This document shows positions 38,241 to 47,500 of a DNA stretch of 64,000 nucleotides, one piece after another. The notes below the pieces were generated by a model that ran no database searches, had not been told where the DNA came from, and worked only from the letters and a program-made list of their open reading frames with translations. The position numbers were made by a program, and so were the translations under genes. Every line of letters starts with the position of its first letter. Position 1 is the first letter of the stretch. The stretch comes from Streptomyces acidiscabies (lineage in GTDB: Bacteria; Actinomycetota; Actinomycetes; Streptomycetales; Streptomycetaceae), in the NCBI RefSeq assembly GCF_020010905.1, contig NZ_JAGJBY010000002.1, positions 124,001 through 188,000 of the forward strand, in the 5' to 3' direction.

Positions 38241-40220
38241 TTACGGGGTCAGCAGGGGGAGGGAGTTGAGGTGTTCCTCCGGGACGTCGAACGCGTCCGT
38301 GAGAGTTGTGAGGTGGGGGGCCAGGTACGTCGTGAGGGTTGCCCGGGCTGTTGGGAGTGCGCGGGTCTGGTCCGGCGTGAATGCGCCCTCCGCGAGGAGC
38401 AGGCCCTCGTACGGCTGGAGGTGGCGTAGGAGGAACAGGGCGTGCAGGGCGGTCAGTTCGGGGGAGTCCGCTCGTGTGCATGCCCTTGCGAACGCGTCCG
38501 ACGCCTGGGCGAGTGCGTGCGTTTCCACCAGGGTCAGTGCCGGGAGCGCCGCGTTGTTCCAGCGGGCGAAGGCGCCGCCCTTGGTGCCGGGGGCGCGGAG
38601 GGCTGTGCGGGCCGTCTGGTGCCAGTGGCGTTCGGCGGTGGAGAGGGCCCTGCGGAGAAACGTTACGTCCGTTACGCTCTCGGCTCCCGTCGCCTTCGGC
38701 TGCTCCTCGGCGAGGTCGTGGGCGAAGAGCATCTCCGCGCCGGCCTTCGACCAGACGGCGAGGTTGTCGCCCTCGGCGGTGATCGCGCCCTCCGCGTTCG
38801 CGGGGTAGTCGGCGAGGCCGTTCACGGGGAACAGGCCGCGTGCGCCGCAGCGTTCGCGGCATTCCGTGACGATGTCGCGGGCTTGGTAGGTGATCCAGCC
38901 CTTCGCGATGGCCACGAGGCGCTCCGCTGCGGGGCGGTCGGGGGTGAGGGGGTGGGTGGGTGAGTGGATGGGCCACTGGTCCGCCTGGGCTGTGGCGGCG
39001 GGTGGTTCGGTGGATGAGTGGCTGAGCCTCTGGTCCGGTACGAGTGGTTCGGTGGGTGAGTGGTTCAGCCACTGGTCCGCCGAGGGCGCGGCGGCGGGTG
39101 GCTCGGTGGCCGAGTGGCTGAGCCACTTGCCCGCCGCGTCAGCCTTGCCCACCGCATCGACCGGCCCAGTGGCCGAGTGGCTGAGCCACTCATCCATCAC
39201 CGCCCGGTGCAGGAACGTCATCGCGTACGCCGTTGCCACGCGGGCCAGCAGGCGGCTGTGGTGGGTGGTGTATGCCGAGATCGGGATGCGGGTGGTGCCG
39301 CCGGTCGGGGCCGAGACCTTGCGGTGTTCGGCGTAGCGGGCCGCTACCGTCAGGGCTGCTCGGGCGCCGCCCAAGGTGCTTGCGCTCATGCAGAGTTTGC
39401 CGGTGGTGACTCGGTCGATTGCTGTGAGGAAGCGTTTCCTTGGGCTGCCCAGGAGGCTCTTGATCGTGCCGTCGGGTTGTAGGCGGCCGTGGGGGCCCTG
39501 GATGAGGGACGTGCGGGGGAGGGGGACGTTTGTGAAGGTGGTGGTGCAGTGGTCTACCGGGCTGCCGATACGTTCCGGCAAGGGGGTGATCGTGATGCCG
39601 GGGAGGGGGGTGCCCGTTGAGTCCGTCAGGGGGGTGAGGAAGAGGAAGACGCCCTCGTCGCGGCCGTTCGTCAGGAGGCGGGCCGCTACTACCGCCGTTT
39701 TCGCGCCCCCGGCGGGACTCGTGTTCGGCATGAACTTTGCCGCGCCCGGGTGCGGGGTGTGGAGGGTGAACGCGTCGGTGGCGCGGTCGTACGTCGCCGT
39801 TGTTTCCAGTGCGGAGGCGTCGTTGCCGTGGGCCTCCTCCGTGCAGAGGAACGTTCCGGTGCGGGTGAGGTTCGTGAACGGGGTCAGGTCCCGGGGTGGG
39901 GAGTCCTGGTCGTCCAAGATGCTTCCGAGGAATAGGTTGTAGTGAATGCCCGCTACCGTTGCCGTCGCGCCGTCCACAACCGACGTCCACTCGTGCAGCG
40001 CGGCGAGGTGGCGGGGGTTGTTCGCCAAGTGCTCGGCGGGGAAGGGGAGTTGGTCGTGTACGTGGCGCAGGCGGTCGTATGTCAGCCGCCACCGTTCCTC
40101 GGTCGTCGCGTGGGGGCGGTGGCGGAAGACGGGGTGCGTGATGGTGTGGCGGTGGGTGGTGTGGACGCCGTCCTCGAAGAGGAGTTCTCGCAGCGTGGGG
40201 CGTGTTGTGGTGATCAACAT
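38241..40220 (-). CDS. Acyl-CoA oxidase family protein with inserted repeats
   Basis: A 659-residue flavoprotein relative of acyl-CoA oxidases. N-terminal half: HATTEERWRLTYDRLRHV, FLCTEEAHGNDASALETTATYD (flavin and substrate region), and GKLCMSASTLGGARAALTVAARYAEHRKV. C-terminal half: DIVTECRERCGARGLF (a family hallmark), then LEAVEGDN-like EGAITAEGDNLAVW. Between them, residues about 343-427, is an extra Pro/Ala-rich stretch with five imperfect copies of (E/Q)WLSHSATEP that has no counterpart in the family. The substrate is unknown. ATG 40220. Confidence 0.82.
   Translation of the reverse strand: MLITTTRPTLRELLFEDGVHTTHRHTITHPVFRHRPHATTEERWRLTYDRLRHVHDQLPFPAEHLANNPRHLAALHEWTSVVDGATATVAGIHYNLFLGSILDDQDSPPRDLTPFTNLTRTGTFLCTEEAHGNDASALETTATYDRATDAFTLHTPHPGAAKFMPNTSPAGGAKTAVVAARLLTNGRDEGVFLFLTPLTDSTGTPLPGITITPLPERIGSPVDHCTTTFTNVPLPRTSLIQGPHGRLQPDGTIKSLLGSPRKRFLTAIDRVTTGKLCMSASTLGGARAALTVAARYAEHRKVSAPTGGTTRIPISAYTTHHSRLLARVATAYAMTFLHRAVMDEWLSHSATGPVDAVGKADAAGKWLSHSATEPPAAAPSADQWLNHSPTEPLVPDQRLSHSSTEPPAATAQADQWPIHSPTHPLTPDRPAAERLVAIAKGWITYQARDIVTECRERCGARGLFPVNGLADYPANAEGAITAEGDNLAVWSKAGAEMLFAHDLAEEQPKATGAESVTDVTFLRRALSTAERHWHQTARTALRAPGTKGGAFARWNNAALPALTLVETHALAQASDAFARACTRADSPELTALHALFLLRHLQPYEGLLLAEGAFTPDQTRALPTARATLTTYLAPHLTTLTDAFDVPEEHLNSLPLLTP
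38961..39196 (-). repeat. Five imperfect in-frame palindromic repeats
   Basis: Units begin near 38961, 39015, 39057, 39111 and 39174, around GAGTGGCTGAGCCACT. The core AGTGGCT-G-AGCCACT is a perfect 15-base palindrome in the last two copies and decayed in the others. The spacing varies from 42 to 63 bases, and each copy encodes WLSHS or a variant on the minus strand. Confidence 0.85.
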
Positions 40221-40266
40221 GCCCCGTCTATCTGCGAGATGGGGTCTCAGGTAACGATCTTGCGGG

Positions 40267-40509
40267 TTACAGGTTGGTGGTGAAGGCGGCCCAAGTCGTG
40301 GGCGCGAGCTGGAGGGTGGGGCTCGCGGACTCGGGGTTCTTGGAGTCGCGGATGTGGATGGTGCCGGGGCACTCGGCCACTTCGACGCACTGGCCGCCCT
40401 CGTCGCCGCTGTAGCTCGACTTCCGCCAGGAGAGGGCGACTTCGAGGCAGGCGCCGCCTTCGCTGCCGCTGTACGTCGACTTGAACCACTGGAGTGCTTC
40501 GGTGCTCAT
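40267..40509 (-). CDS. DUF397 domain protein (two copies)
   Basis: An 80-residue protein with two DUF397 half-copies: WFKSTYSGSEGGACLEVA and WRKSSYSGDEGGQCVEVAE, then IHIRDSKNPESASPTL. Small DUF397 proteins accompany XRE regulators in Streptomyces in whiJ-like modules and are thought to counteract them. The ATG at 40509 overlaps the stop of the XRE gene by four bases. Confidence 0.88.
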   Translation of the reverse strand: MSTEALQWFKSTYSGSEGGACLEVALSWRKSSYSGDEGGQCVEVAECPGTIHIRDSKNPESASPTLQLAPTTWAAFTTNL

Positions 40510-41333
40510 TGTTCTCCTAGCAAGCTGTCCAGCATGCGCTTGGACTCTTCGACGTCGCGGGCCTGTGTCCGCAGCATCGCATATTTGCCTTCCAGGATGG
40601 ACATCTCATCGGGGTCCGAAACCCAGTGACTGCCGCGCTGTCCCTCGGCGTACGCGAGGCGTTGGTGGTCCTCGGTTTCGAGGAGGGTGAACGGGCCGTT
40701 CAGTCCGGCGTGATGAGGGCTCGCCAGCGGCAGGATCTGGATCGTCACGTTGGGCCGGTCCGCGAGTTCCCGCAGGTGGCGGAGTTGCCGTTGCCTTATG
40801 GCCGGGCCGCCGACCATGATGTGCAGGATCGGCTCCCAGATGATGAAGCTCATCGTGAGCGGGGTCTCGCGCTCGAAGATCGCCAGACGCTCGACGCGGC
40901 CCGCCAACTTCGTCTGGATCTCCGCCTCGTCGTATGCGGGGGTGCGCTCCCGCAGGACGGCCTCTGCGAACTCCTCCGTCTGAAGCAGGCCGGGCATCAC
41001 GAAACAGTCGTACCAGCACAGCACGATCGACGAGCGCTCGTGGTCGATGTACAGCTCTGCGTACATCGGGTACTGGTCGATCTCCGGCAGGTTCTCCGCG
41101 CCCTCCTCGAACACCCCTTTCGTTCCAAGGGCCTTGTCGAGCTTCCGGCCGATGTCCGGCTTCAGGGGCCGTCGGCCCTGCTCGATGGAGGCGATGGTCT
41201 CGTCGTCGACCTTGACGATCTCCGCGAGCTCGACCTGCGTGTAGCCACTCGCGCGGCGGGCGGCGGCGAGCTGCCTGCCCAGCATCTTCATCGAAGTCTG
41301 GTTCTTTGGCCTTGACGGCTTCCTCGGACTCAT
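40506..41333 (-). CDS. XRE-family regulator with DUF5753
   Basis: A 275-residue protein. ATG 41333 (MSPRKPSRPKNQTSMKML) has AGAGG about five bases upstream. The N-terminal helix-turn-helix reads QLAAARRASGYTQVELAEIVKVDDETIASIEQGRR. The remainder is the DUF5753 domain, with YDCFVMPGLLQTEEFAEAVL and IQILPLASPHHAGLNGPFTLLE. It is the regulator of a WhiJ-like module with the DUF397 gene after it and a divergent HATPase gene. Confidence 0.88.
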   Translation of the reverse strand: MSPRKPSRPKNQTSMKMLGRQLAAARRASGYTQVELAEIVKVDDETIASIEQGRRPLKPDIGRKLDKALGTKGVFEEGAENLPEIDQYPMYAELYIDHERSSIVLCWYDCFVMPGLLQTEEFAEAVLRERTPAYDEAEIQTKLAGRVERLAIFERETPLTMSFIIWEPILHIMVGGPAIRQRQLRHLRELADRPNVTIQILPLASPHHAGLNGPFTLLETEDHQRLAYAEGQRGSHWVSDPDEMSILEGKYAMLRTQARDVEESKRMLDSLLGEQ

Positions 41334-41447
41334 GTTGGCCTCTATCCCCCGGAGTTGGGCGCGGCTCACCCGTACACACCCGTACGAAATCCGGCGTACG
41401 GGCTGGCAGGGTGTTCAACCGTAGTGATCCCGCGCCACTCTCGCCCC

Positions 41448-41858
41448 GTGAACGGAACAACTCAACGGCCGTTGCTGCGAGAGAGGTGCTTCCGCCGTGA
41501 CCGGCGGTCCGTGCCTGCCGCGCGGCGGTTCGCCTTGGAAACGCTTACCGGTTGGGGGCTCGCTTCGTCCGAGCGGGCCCATGATGTCCTGCTGTGCGTC
41601 AGCGAGTTGGCGACCAACGCGCTGCTGCACGGGGTGCCGAGGGGGAGGCAGTTCCTGCTGTCGCTCCGGCGGGACGGGGACAGTGTCGTCGTCGAGGTCC
41701 ACGACAGCGGGGACGGGGTGCCGCGTATCGCGCAGGGGCGCGACGGGGACGAGGGAGGGCGGGGGCTCGTGCTGGTCGCCGCGCTCAGTTCGAGGTGGGG
41801 GGTGAGGGAGCGGGTGATCGGCAAGGTGGTGTGGTGCGAGTTCCCCTTGCGGTGCTGA
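41448..41858 (+). CDS. ATP-binding anti-sigma-like (RsbW/HATPase) protein
   Basis: A 136-residue GHKL ATPase. GTG 41448 is used (VNGTTQRPLLRERC). N-box: VLLCVSELATNALLHG; G1: VEVHDSGDGVPRIA; G2: GGRGLVLVAALSSRWGV. This short type resembles anti-sigma-factor kinases and AbaA-like HATPases that occur next to XRE/DUF397 pairs in Streptomyces. Its partner is not evident. Confidence 0.85.
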   Translation: MNGTTQRPLLRERCFRRDRRSVPAARRFALETLTGWGLASSERAHDVLLCVSELATNALLHGVPRGRQFLLSLRRDGDSVVVEVHDSGDGVPRIAQGRDGDEGGRGLVLVAALSSRWGVRERVIGKVVWCEFPLRC

Positions 41859-41871
41859 GAGCTGCGGTGCG

Positions 41872-42318
41872 TCAGGTGCGGGTCTGCTGATCCTGGGCCG
41901 CCAACTGCGCCTTCAGCCACGCCGGTTCGGGGTTGACGTACGGGTGGTCCGCGATGAAGACCGTCGGGACCGTCTCGTTGCCGTCGTTCGCCGCCCGTAC
42001 CGTTGCCGCCGCCTCGGGGTCGGTCCAGATGTTGACCCAGTGGACACGGTGGGCGTCGGGGCCGAGGCGGATGCGGAGGCGGGCGCAGTACTTGCAGCCG
42101 GGGCGCCAATAGACGATCGGGCGGCCGTCGTCGGCGCTCCGGGCTGCGGCCTCGGTGGTCGAAGTGGGGAAGATCAGCGGGGAGTTGATGACCGCGAGGA
42201 CGGCGAACAGGAGCGCGAAGGCTATCGCCGCCACCGGATTCTCCCTCGTCAGCAGGCCTGTTGCCGCGGTCGTGCCGCAGATGGCCAAGAGGGCGGGGAG
42301 GATCCAGGCGCGGTTCAT
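41872..42318 (-). CDS. Membrane-anchored glutaredoxin-like protein
   Basis: A 148-residue protein with two N-terminal membrane helices (about residues 5-24 and 29-50) and a mycoredoxin-like domain: PIVYWRPGCKYCARLRIRLG (CxxC) and TVPTVFIADHPYVNP with the cis-Pro. It may reduce membrane or envelope thiols. ATG 42318. It is 22 bases from the end of the hydrolase gene and might be cotranscribed with the three genes upstream of it. Confidence 0.82.
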   Translation of the reverse strand: MNRAWILPALLAICGTTAATGLLTRENPVAAIAFALLFAVLAVINSPLIFPTSTTEAAARSADDGRPIVYWRPGCKYCARLRIRLGPDAHRVHWVNIWTDPEAAATVRAANDGNETVPTVFIADHPYVNPEPAWLKAQLAAQDQQTRT

Positions 42319-42340
42319 GAGGACGCAGGGTATCCAGCGG

Positions 42341-43369
42341 TCAGCGGGAGCGTTCCGCCAGGGTGAGCAGGAGGTGCGCGGACTCCGGATGGTGGAAGTC
42401 GGAGTGCGCGCCGGTGGGGTTGAGGGGGCTGCCCCGGTAGAGCCAGTCCGCGTCGACGTTCACCAGGCGGTGGTCCAGGGCGAGTTGGGGGTAGGGGACG
42501 GTCGTCCGCAGCAGCTTCGTACTGAACTGCGGTACGGGGGCCGCGCCCGCGCCCGAGTGGCCGATGCCGGGCGCCTTCTCGGCGCGCAGGTGCCAGAAGC
42601 CCGTCGCCCGGTCCCAGCGGGAGTGCGTGAGGACGAGGGGGCCGCGCAGCGGGGCGCCCGGGTGGGTCGGCGTGGGGAACAGGGTGTCGAAGTGGGTCGT
42701 GAACGCGTCGCGTGGGGCGGCCATTTGGAAGATCAGCATGCTGTCGACGGTGAACGGCCGGCGGGGGTCGTACGGGGTGCTCCAGCCCAGCGTCTTCGGT
42801 GGCTCGGCGGCCCGCTGCACGGCCTCGCACAGGAACCGGCCGCCGAAGGAGTGGCCCATCAGGTGGAGGTACTTGCCGGAACGGCCCGCGAGGACCGGGG
42901 GCGCCTTGGGATCGCCGCGTTCCCCGTCCAGATACCCCAGCAAGTGCCCTATGACGTACGGCGCGTGGCCCTTGCCCTCCGCGCTCATCGCGTGCGCGCG
43001 GTCGCGGATGCGGGTGTAACCGCCCTTGAGCTTCGAGAGACTTGAGGAGGGCCAGCGGACGACGACGCACCAGGGGCGGTAGCCGTCGGCCTTGAGGCCG
43101 GGGTAGCGGTCGGGGGATTTCGCGTACAACTCGACGGCCTGGCCCAGGAGTTGGGTCGCCGCTTTCGTCGCCTGGGCGGGTGGGGTCTGCCAGCCGTGGA
43201 CGTAGACGTGGATGTCGGTGGCCCAGGTGGGGAGGGGGAGGAGGGTGGCGAGGTGGTCGGCCACGCGGTTGACGGGGACGGGGGTGCCCTTGCCCGTCGT
43301 CAGGCGGCCCTGTTTGTCGAGGTCGATCTCGGCGGGCTTCGGGGCGGGGGCGGGCTTGCGTCGTTTCAC
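42341..43369 (-). CDS. Alpha/beta hydrolase, third gene of the STAND-CHAT operon
   Basis: A 342-residue serine hydrolase. The oxyanion-side motif is HVYVHGWQT (57-62) and the nucleophile elbow LMGHSFGGRF, with Ser174. A candidate acid and His lie in the C-terminal half (NVDADWLYRG, DFHHPE). There is no signal peptide or membrane helix, so it is probably cytoplasmic. The N-terminus overlaps the CHAT stop by four bases. It could be a lipase, esterase or peptidase effector, or a CHAT substrate. Which of these is not shown by sequence. Confidence 0.75.
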   Translation of the reverse strand: MKRRKPAPAPKPAEIDLDKQGRLTTGKGTPVPVNRVADHLATLLPLPTWATDIHVYVHGWQTPPAQATKAATQLLGQAVELYAKSPDRYPGLKADGYRPWCVVVRWPSSSLSKLKGGYTRIRDRAHAMSAEGKGHAPYVIGHLLGYLDGERGDPKAPPVLAGRSGKYLHLMGHSFGGRFLCEAVQRAAEPPKTLGWSTPYDPRRPFTVDSMLIFQMAAPRDAFTTHFDTLFPTPTHPGAPLRGPLVLTHSRWDRATGFWHLRAEKAPGIGHSGAGAAPVPQFSTKLLRTTVPYPQLALDHRLVNVDADWLYRGSPLNPTGAHSDFHHPESAHLLLTLAERSR

Positions 43370-44598
43370 GAGGCCAGGTCCAGTCTGCTGTCGATGCCGC
43401 AGTTCAACCCGTACGTGAGAGCCAGCGGGTTGTGGTACTTCTCGGCGAAGTCCCGCACCAGGGACTGGCTGATCTCCCCGGCGGTGCGCTCACCCGCGAG
43501 GTACGACTCCAGGAACTCGTACGCGTACTCCGCCGCGAACACCTGCGGTACGTCGATCTGCGGGGCCAGCACCCCCACCGCGCCCATCTCGATCAGCTCC
43601 TGGCCGAGGTGCTTGAGCGCGCCCGGGGCGCCCGCCCGGCCGGTGTGGCAGGCGTTGAGGAGGACGAAGGGCTTGAAGCGGGCCTGCGAGGTGCGCGGGA
43701 TGCCGAAGCGCCGGAACTCGACCGCGGGGCCGTCCACATGCTCGTCGTCGGTGAGCCGTACCGACAGGCACGTCCCCGAGGCGCCGTTGTCCGCGAAGTG
43801 GCCGTGGCACCAGAAGTACATGAGGTCCTCGGCGAGGATGCGCACGGCGAGCGCGTCGAGGAGTTCGCTGCCCTTGGTCCGTACGGTCAACCGGGTCCGG
43901 TTCTCCAGGAGTTGATGCACCTCGGGCGCCCGGCCCACCTCGTCCAGCGCCGTGTCCTTGTTGAGGCTGGTCGCCGCCCGGTCGCGCACGGCGAGCGGCG
44001 CGTGGTCCCAGGGATGCCGGTCGTTCTGCTCGACCTGGTGCCGGTGCCCGAGGAACGCCTCCCACGGGCTCCCGCACCCGCCCGGGTCAACTGCCAGCAT
44101 CGGCCAGGGGAGTTGGACCTCGGAATCGAACGTCACGCGCAGCGGCTCGGGTCGGGTCAGCGCGTCCATGAGGAAGTCCCGTACGCCGGTCAGGCGCGGG
44201 TTGTGGCCGTGGAGCAGCTTCGTCAGCAGCCCGTACCCCTCGCGTGCGAGCCGCGCCACCAACTCGTCGGTGACAGGGGCGAACTTGCTGAGGTCGACGG
44301 TCTCGGTGAGCGGGTAGCCGCCGACCTGCTCGCCGTACGAGCCGTCCGGGCTCTGGTGGTGCACGACCAGGTCGCTCCACAACGCCCGCAGCCGCGCGCC
44401 CAGTTGCCACAGGACGGTCGCCGGGGTCTCCAAGTCGGCCCGGAACCAGCCCTCTTGCCCTTTCACAACGATCAGGAGCTGCTCGGCGCTGCGGTACGTC
44501 AGGATCACGCGCAGCTCGCCGTCGCCCTGTCCTGGTGGTTCCCCCGTGTAGCCGTGGGCCGGGTCGCGGACCGTCTCCACCGCCATGTCCACCGTCAT
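43366..44598 (-). CDS. CHAT-domain caspase-like protease
   Basis: A 410-residue protein. The N-terminal 170 residues are of unknown fold (ELRVILTYRSAEQLLIVVKG). The CHAT protease part holds the catalytic His265 in LMYFWCHGHF and Cys317 in PFVLLNACHTG, a dyad of clan CD. GTG-free start ATG 44598 overlaps the stop of the STAND gene. CHAT proteases are activated by partner sensors and cleave a dedicated substrate (as in TPR-CHAT/gRAMP or gasdermin loci). The large TPR protein upstream is a likely partner. Confidence 0.85.
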   Translation of the reverse strand: MTVDMAVETVRDPAHGYTGEPPGQGDGELRVILTYRSAEQLLIVVKGQEGWFRADLETPATVLWQLGARLRALWSDLVVHHQSPDGSYGEQVGGYPLTETVDLSKFAPVTDELVARLAREGYGLLTKLLHGHNPRLTGVRDFLMDALTRPEPLRVTFDSEVQLPWPMLAVDPGGCGSPWEAFLGHRHQVEQNDRHPWDHAPLAVRDRAATSLNKDTALDEVGRAPEVHQLLENRTRLTVRTKGSELLDALAVRILAEDLMYFWCHGHFADNGASGTCLSVRLTDDEHVDGPAVEFRRFGIPRTSQARFKPFVLLNACHTGRAGAPGALKHLGQELIEMGAVGVLAPQIDVPQVFAAEYAYEFLESYLAGERTAGEISQSLVRDFAEKYHNPLALTYGLNCGIDSRLDLAS

Positions 44599-47500
44599 CG
44601 AGCCGGGCCCTTCCTTTCCTCGCTGTCCTCGCTGACTGCGACCACCGTCTTGATCTCCTGGAGCGCGAACCCCGAGGCGTGGTCGTACATCGTGAAGTGC
44701 ACCTCGTGGGCGCCGGGTTCACGCGCGGTCAGTTCGAAACGCAGGGCGCCGCCGGGCTCGTACTCCGCCGTCGGCGGGTCGACCGTCGCCTTCGTGCGGC
44801 AGCCCGCGATCACCATCACGCGCGCCAACTCCCGTCGGCCGCGCTGCCGTTCGAGGCGGAGTTCCAGGTGGGCTGGGGTGTTCGTGGCGGGCTCGTCGGT
44901 CAGGAGGGTGACGCGGGCGCGCCAGGCGGGGCGTGCCGTGCGCAGGCGCCAGGCGAGTTCCTGGACCGTGGGGTGGTCGGCGCCGAGGGCCTCCGCGTGG
45001 CGGGCGACGACGTCCTCGGGGACCTCGTCGATGCCCGACTCCAGGCAGGTGAAGGCGAGTTCGGCGAGGGCTTCGAGGGTGCTGGGATGGTGCGGGCCGA
45101 GGACCCGCGAGCGGCCGTCGTACACCGCTTCGAGGAGAGCCATGGCCTCCCGAGGGCTGTCCAGGGTGCGCGCGACCAGGACGGCGAGCGTGGGGAGCGG
45201 AGCCTCGTAACCGGTCGCGAAGACGTCCAGGAACCGGCCGAGGCGGACCGACTCCTCGTCGTCCTCCTGGACCGGACGGGATTCCTCGTGGACCCGTGCG
45301 ATGTCCCGCGCGGTGTCGGGCAGGCCACCCGGGTAGTGGCGCAGCAGCTCCGCGAGGACCTCCGCCGCCTCCTGCCGCGCACCGTCCTGGAGGAGGGCGT
45401 GCGTGAGGACCGGGAGCAGACGCAGCGCGTACCAGTGGCCGGGGCCGAAGGTCCGGCGGGCGTGCTCGACCAGCTCGCGGGCTGTTCGCACGGCACGTCC
45501 CGGCACCCCCGCGTCGGCCGTCAGCCAGGCGAGGAGGCCGCGTACCCAGAAGACCCCAGGGTGTTCCTCGGGGAGTTCCGCCTCGCAGCGCGCGAGGTGC
45601 TCCGTCAGGATCTGGGCGGCGCGCCAGGTGTCTCCCGCCTGCCAGCAGGCACAGGCGAGGACGATCCGCAGATCGAGCGTCCTCGGATGGCTCTCCCCCC
45701 GCACCCGCTCGCTGTCCGCCAGCAGCGCCTCGGCCTCCCGCAGGCAGCGCAGCCGGTCCCCGGAGCGGCGCAGCGTCCACACCAGGGACCTGCGCAGGTC
45801 GAACACGTCGGCGTGATCGGCGCCGGAGGCCCGGGTCCAGTCGGCCAGCAGCTCCGTACTCTCCCGCAGAGCGAGCGCGGTACGGCCCTGCGCGGAGTGC
45901 ACCTGGGCGAGCCGGCCGCGCGCGGTGAGGGTGTGCCGGTGAGCGGGGCCCAGGACCCGGGTGCAGTCCGCCACCAGCCGCTCGGCCGCCTCCTGGGTAC
46001 GAGCCGCCTCCGCCGGACTCGACGACGTCCAGACGAGGTACTGGCGGACCCCGAAGGTGCGGATGTGGTCGGGACCGTGGATGCGCTCGTGGTCGGACAG
46101 CAGGGCCTTCAGGTCGCGCAGCGCTCCGATACGGTCCCCGGCGTACCGCCGGCTCTCGGCCAGGGAGATCCTGGTGGCGAGGGTGTCCCGGTGGTCCGCG
46201 CCCAGCACCCGCGTGCGGTCCGCCACCAGGTCCTCGAAGGCGGCGACCGCGCGCTCCAGATGGACCCCCTCCCGCAGCGCGGACGCCAGCGACGCGCGGG
46301 CCTCCAGCGCGAGATGGTGGTCCGGTCCGCCGAGCCGGGTACGGATCTCCACCAGCTCCTCGAACCCGATGATCGCGCGCTGGTGCTGACCCGACCGCAT
46401 CCACGTGTGGGCGAGCTGCGCGCGGACCCCGACGGTCGTGACGTGCTCGCGGCCACGGACCCGGGACTGGTCGGCGAGCAGCGCCTCGGCCAGCGCCGCC
46501 GCCCGCTGGTAGGCACCCGCCACGCAGTGTCCCCACACCAGGTCGCCGCGGAACGTGAGCACGGACGGACGATGCGGACCGCCGCGCCGGACGGCGTCCG
46601 CCACGACGGCCTCCAGCAGGGCCAGGGACTCCGCGTGGGCGCCGGCGGTGCGGCGCACCAGGGCGAGGTCGCGGCGGGCCCGCAGCGTGCGCGGGTGGTC
46701 GGCTCCCCGCAGCCGGGTCCAGGACGCCACGGCCTCCTTGTAGAGGACGGCGGCCCGCGTGTGATCGCCCGCTGCCGAGCAGGCATTGGCCAGGTTCTCG
46801 CGGATCAGGAGAGTTTCCGGCGCCTCGGCGCCCAGGATGCGGCAGCGGTCGTCGAGCAGCGCGGAGAAGTCCGCCACGGCGTCCGCGTGGTCACCCGCGC
46901 CCAGCCTGGCCAGAGCGAGTCCGTTGCGGGCGTGCAGCGTCTCGGCGGCCTCCGCGCCGAGCACCCGGGAACGGTCGGCCACCAGGCCGGCGGACGCCGA
47001 CACGGCCTGGCGGAACTCGCCGGCCGAGCGCATCACCCAGGCCCGCCAGCTCCTGGTGTGCAGGGTCTGCGGATGGTCGGGACCCAGGAGCCGGGCACGG
47101 TCGGCGGTCAGGGCGTCGAAGATCTCCGCAGCCTCCCGGTGGTTCCCGGCGGCCCGGTGCGCCTCCCCGAGCCGCTCGCGCGTGTAGAGGGTGGCGGGAT
47201 GCGCCGCTCCCTGGAAACCCTCGCGGTCCGCGGCCAGTTGCTCGAAGAGGCGCAGCGCCGTGAGGTGGTCGTCCTCCTCCAGATACACCTCGGCGAGGTC
47301 CGACCGGGCGTTCAGGACGGTGGGATGGCCGGGACGCAGGAAATCGGCGAGATCCGCCAGCAGGCGCCGCAGCCCCTCGACCGCTCCACGGTGGTCACCG
47401 GCCAGCTGGCGGGTCCGTGCCAGGTACTGGCGGGCGTTCAGGCTGCGCGGGTGCGCGGGCCCCAGGACGCGGGTGCGGTCCTCGACGACCTTCTCGAAGA

